A DNA stretch of 5,835 nucleotides, from NCBI GenBank assembly GCA_040384645.1, contig JAZKIX010000225.1, positions 1-5,835 of the forward strand, read 5' to 3'. Position 1 is the first letter of the stretch; the number at the start of each line of letters is the position of its first letter. The notes under the pieces are model-generated. The model saw nothing but the letters and a program-made list of their open reading frames with translations. It was not told the origin of the DNA and did not search any database. Of this stretch, positions 5,591 to 5,835 are shown piece after piece. Source of the DNA: JAZKIX01 sp040384645. GTDB lineage: Bacteria; Pseudomonadota; Gammaproteobacteria; Burkholderiales; Burkholderiaceae_D. The translations under genes and the position numbers were made by a program.

Positions 5591-5835
5591 ATGCCCTTTT
5601 CAAAAATTCCCACTCGCATCAATTTTCTTGCGCTAGCGCTCGCAGCTTGCATGGCCTCGCCCGTCCAGGCGCAGACCCCGCTGCCGACGCTGGCGGACAC
5701 GAATTTGCAAAATTGCCTGACCGAACAGGCCGCTCACAATGGCTGGTTTTATGCCGAGCAAGTCGTCAAGTTTGAATGTGCCAATCGCGCAGTCAGCATG
5801 CTCAATGGAATTGAGCAGCTTTCCAGGCTTGCCGA
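5591..5835 (+). CDS. Exported protein with internalin-like leucine-rich-repeat N-terminal cap, cut by right edge
   Basis: Translation from the ATG at 5591 stays open for 81 codons to the window edge. Residues 1-27 form an export signal: a basic n-region (MPFSKIPTR), a short hydrophobic core (FLALALAA, 12-19), then either SPVQA followed by Q28 (type I cleavage after A27) or LAAC at 17-20, a good lipobox (lipoprotein cleavage before C20). The mature start TLADTNLQNCL..., then VKFECANRAVSMLNGIEQLSRL (59-80), resembles the cap and first repeat of internalin-type LRR proteins, where an 'L.xC.n..I..L.GIE.L..L' strand begins each repeat. C42 and C63 could pair if the protein lies outside the cytoplasm. 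It is probably periplasmic, outer-membrane-anchored or secreted. The LRR call rests on little more than one repeat and is tentative; export is better supported. It is separated from folK by 324 bp, so it is likely its own transcription unit. Confidence 0.65.
   Translation, partial: MPFSKIPTRINFLALALAACMASPVQAQTPLPTLADTNLQNCLTEQAAHNGWFYAEQVVKFECANRAVSMLNGIEQLSRLA

Overview
The window holds a compact, conserved chromosomal segment that looks like a betaproteobacterium of the order Burkholderiales, probably Oxalobacteraceae-like. This rests on the protein character and on the gene order purM <-> AI-2E-family permease / hda / HAD phosphatase / pcnB / folK, which I recognise from that group. No database search was possible, so the taxon is an inference.

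Layout: (1) Bases 1-761, minus strand, are the N-terminal ~253 codons of purM (AIR synthetase, purine biosynthesis), cut by the left edge. (2) Bases 762-861 are a ~100-bp divergent intergenic region with an inverted repeat whose two arms each carry an outward-facing TATTTT, a possible pair of divergent promoters. (3) Bases 862-5266, plus strand, form a tightly packed five-gene run: an AI-2E/PerM-type membrane protein, hda (DnaA inactivator), a HAD-IB phosphatase, pcnB (poly(A) polymerase I) and folK (HPPK). Junctions are TAATG (permease/hda), ATGA (hda/HAD), a stop-start overlap or 28-nt gap (HAD/pcnB) and ATGA (pcnB/folK). This is the architecture of one translationally coupled operon. (4) Bases 5267-5590 are a more AT-rich, 324-bp gene-free stretch with short inverted repeats. 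(5) From 5591 to the right edge lies the start of an exported protein that looks like the N-terminal cap of a leucine-rich-repeat (internalin-like) protein. It is cut by the window.

The operon genes do not form one pathway. They join replication control (Hda acts with the DNA-loaded beta clamp on DnaA-ATP), RNA turnover (PcnB), folate synthesis (FolK), a small-molecule phosphatase and a transporter. The divergent purM adds purine synthesis. Most of the window is ordinary housekeeping DNA, and I see no mobile element, CRISPR array, RNA gene or clear new system. The points most worth a second look are the substrate of the HAD-IB enzyme, the symmetric divergent promoter region, and the exported LRR-like protein, whose leader can be read as either a lipoprotein or a type I signal.
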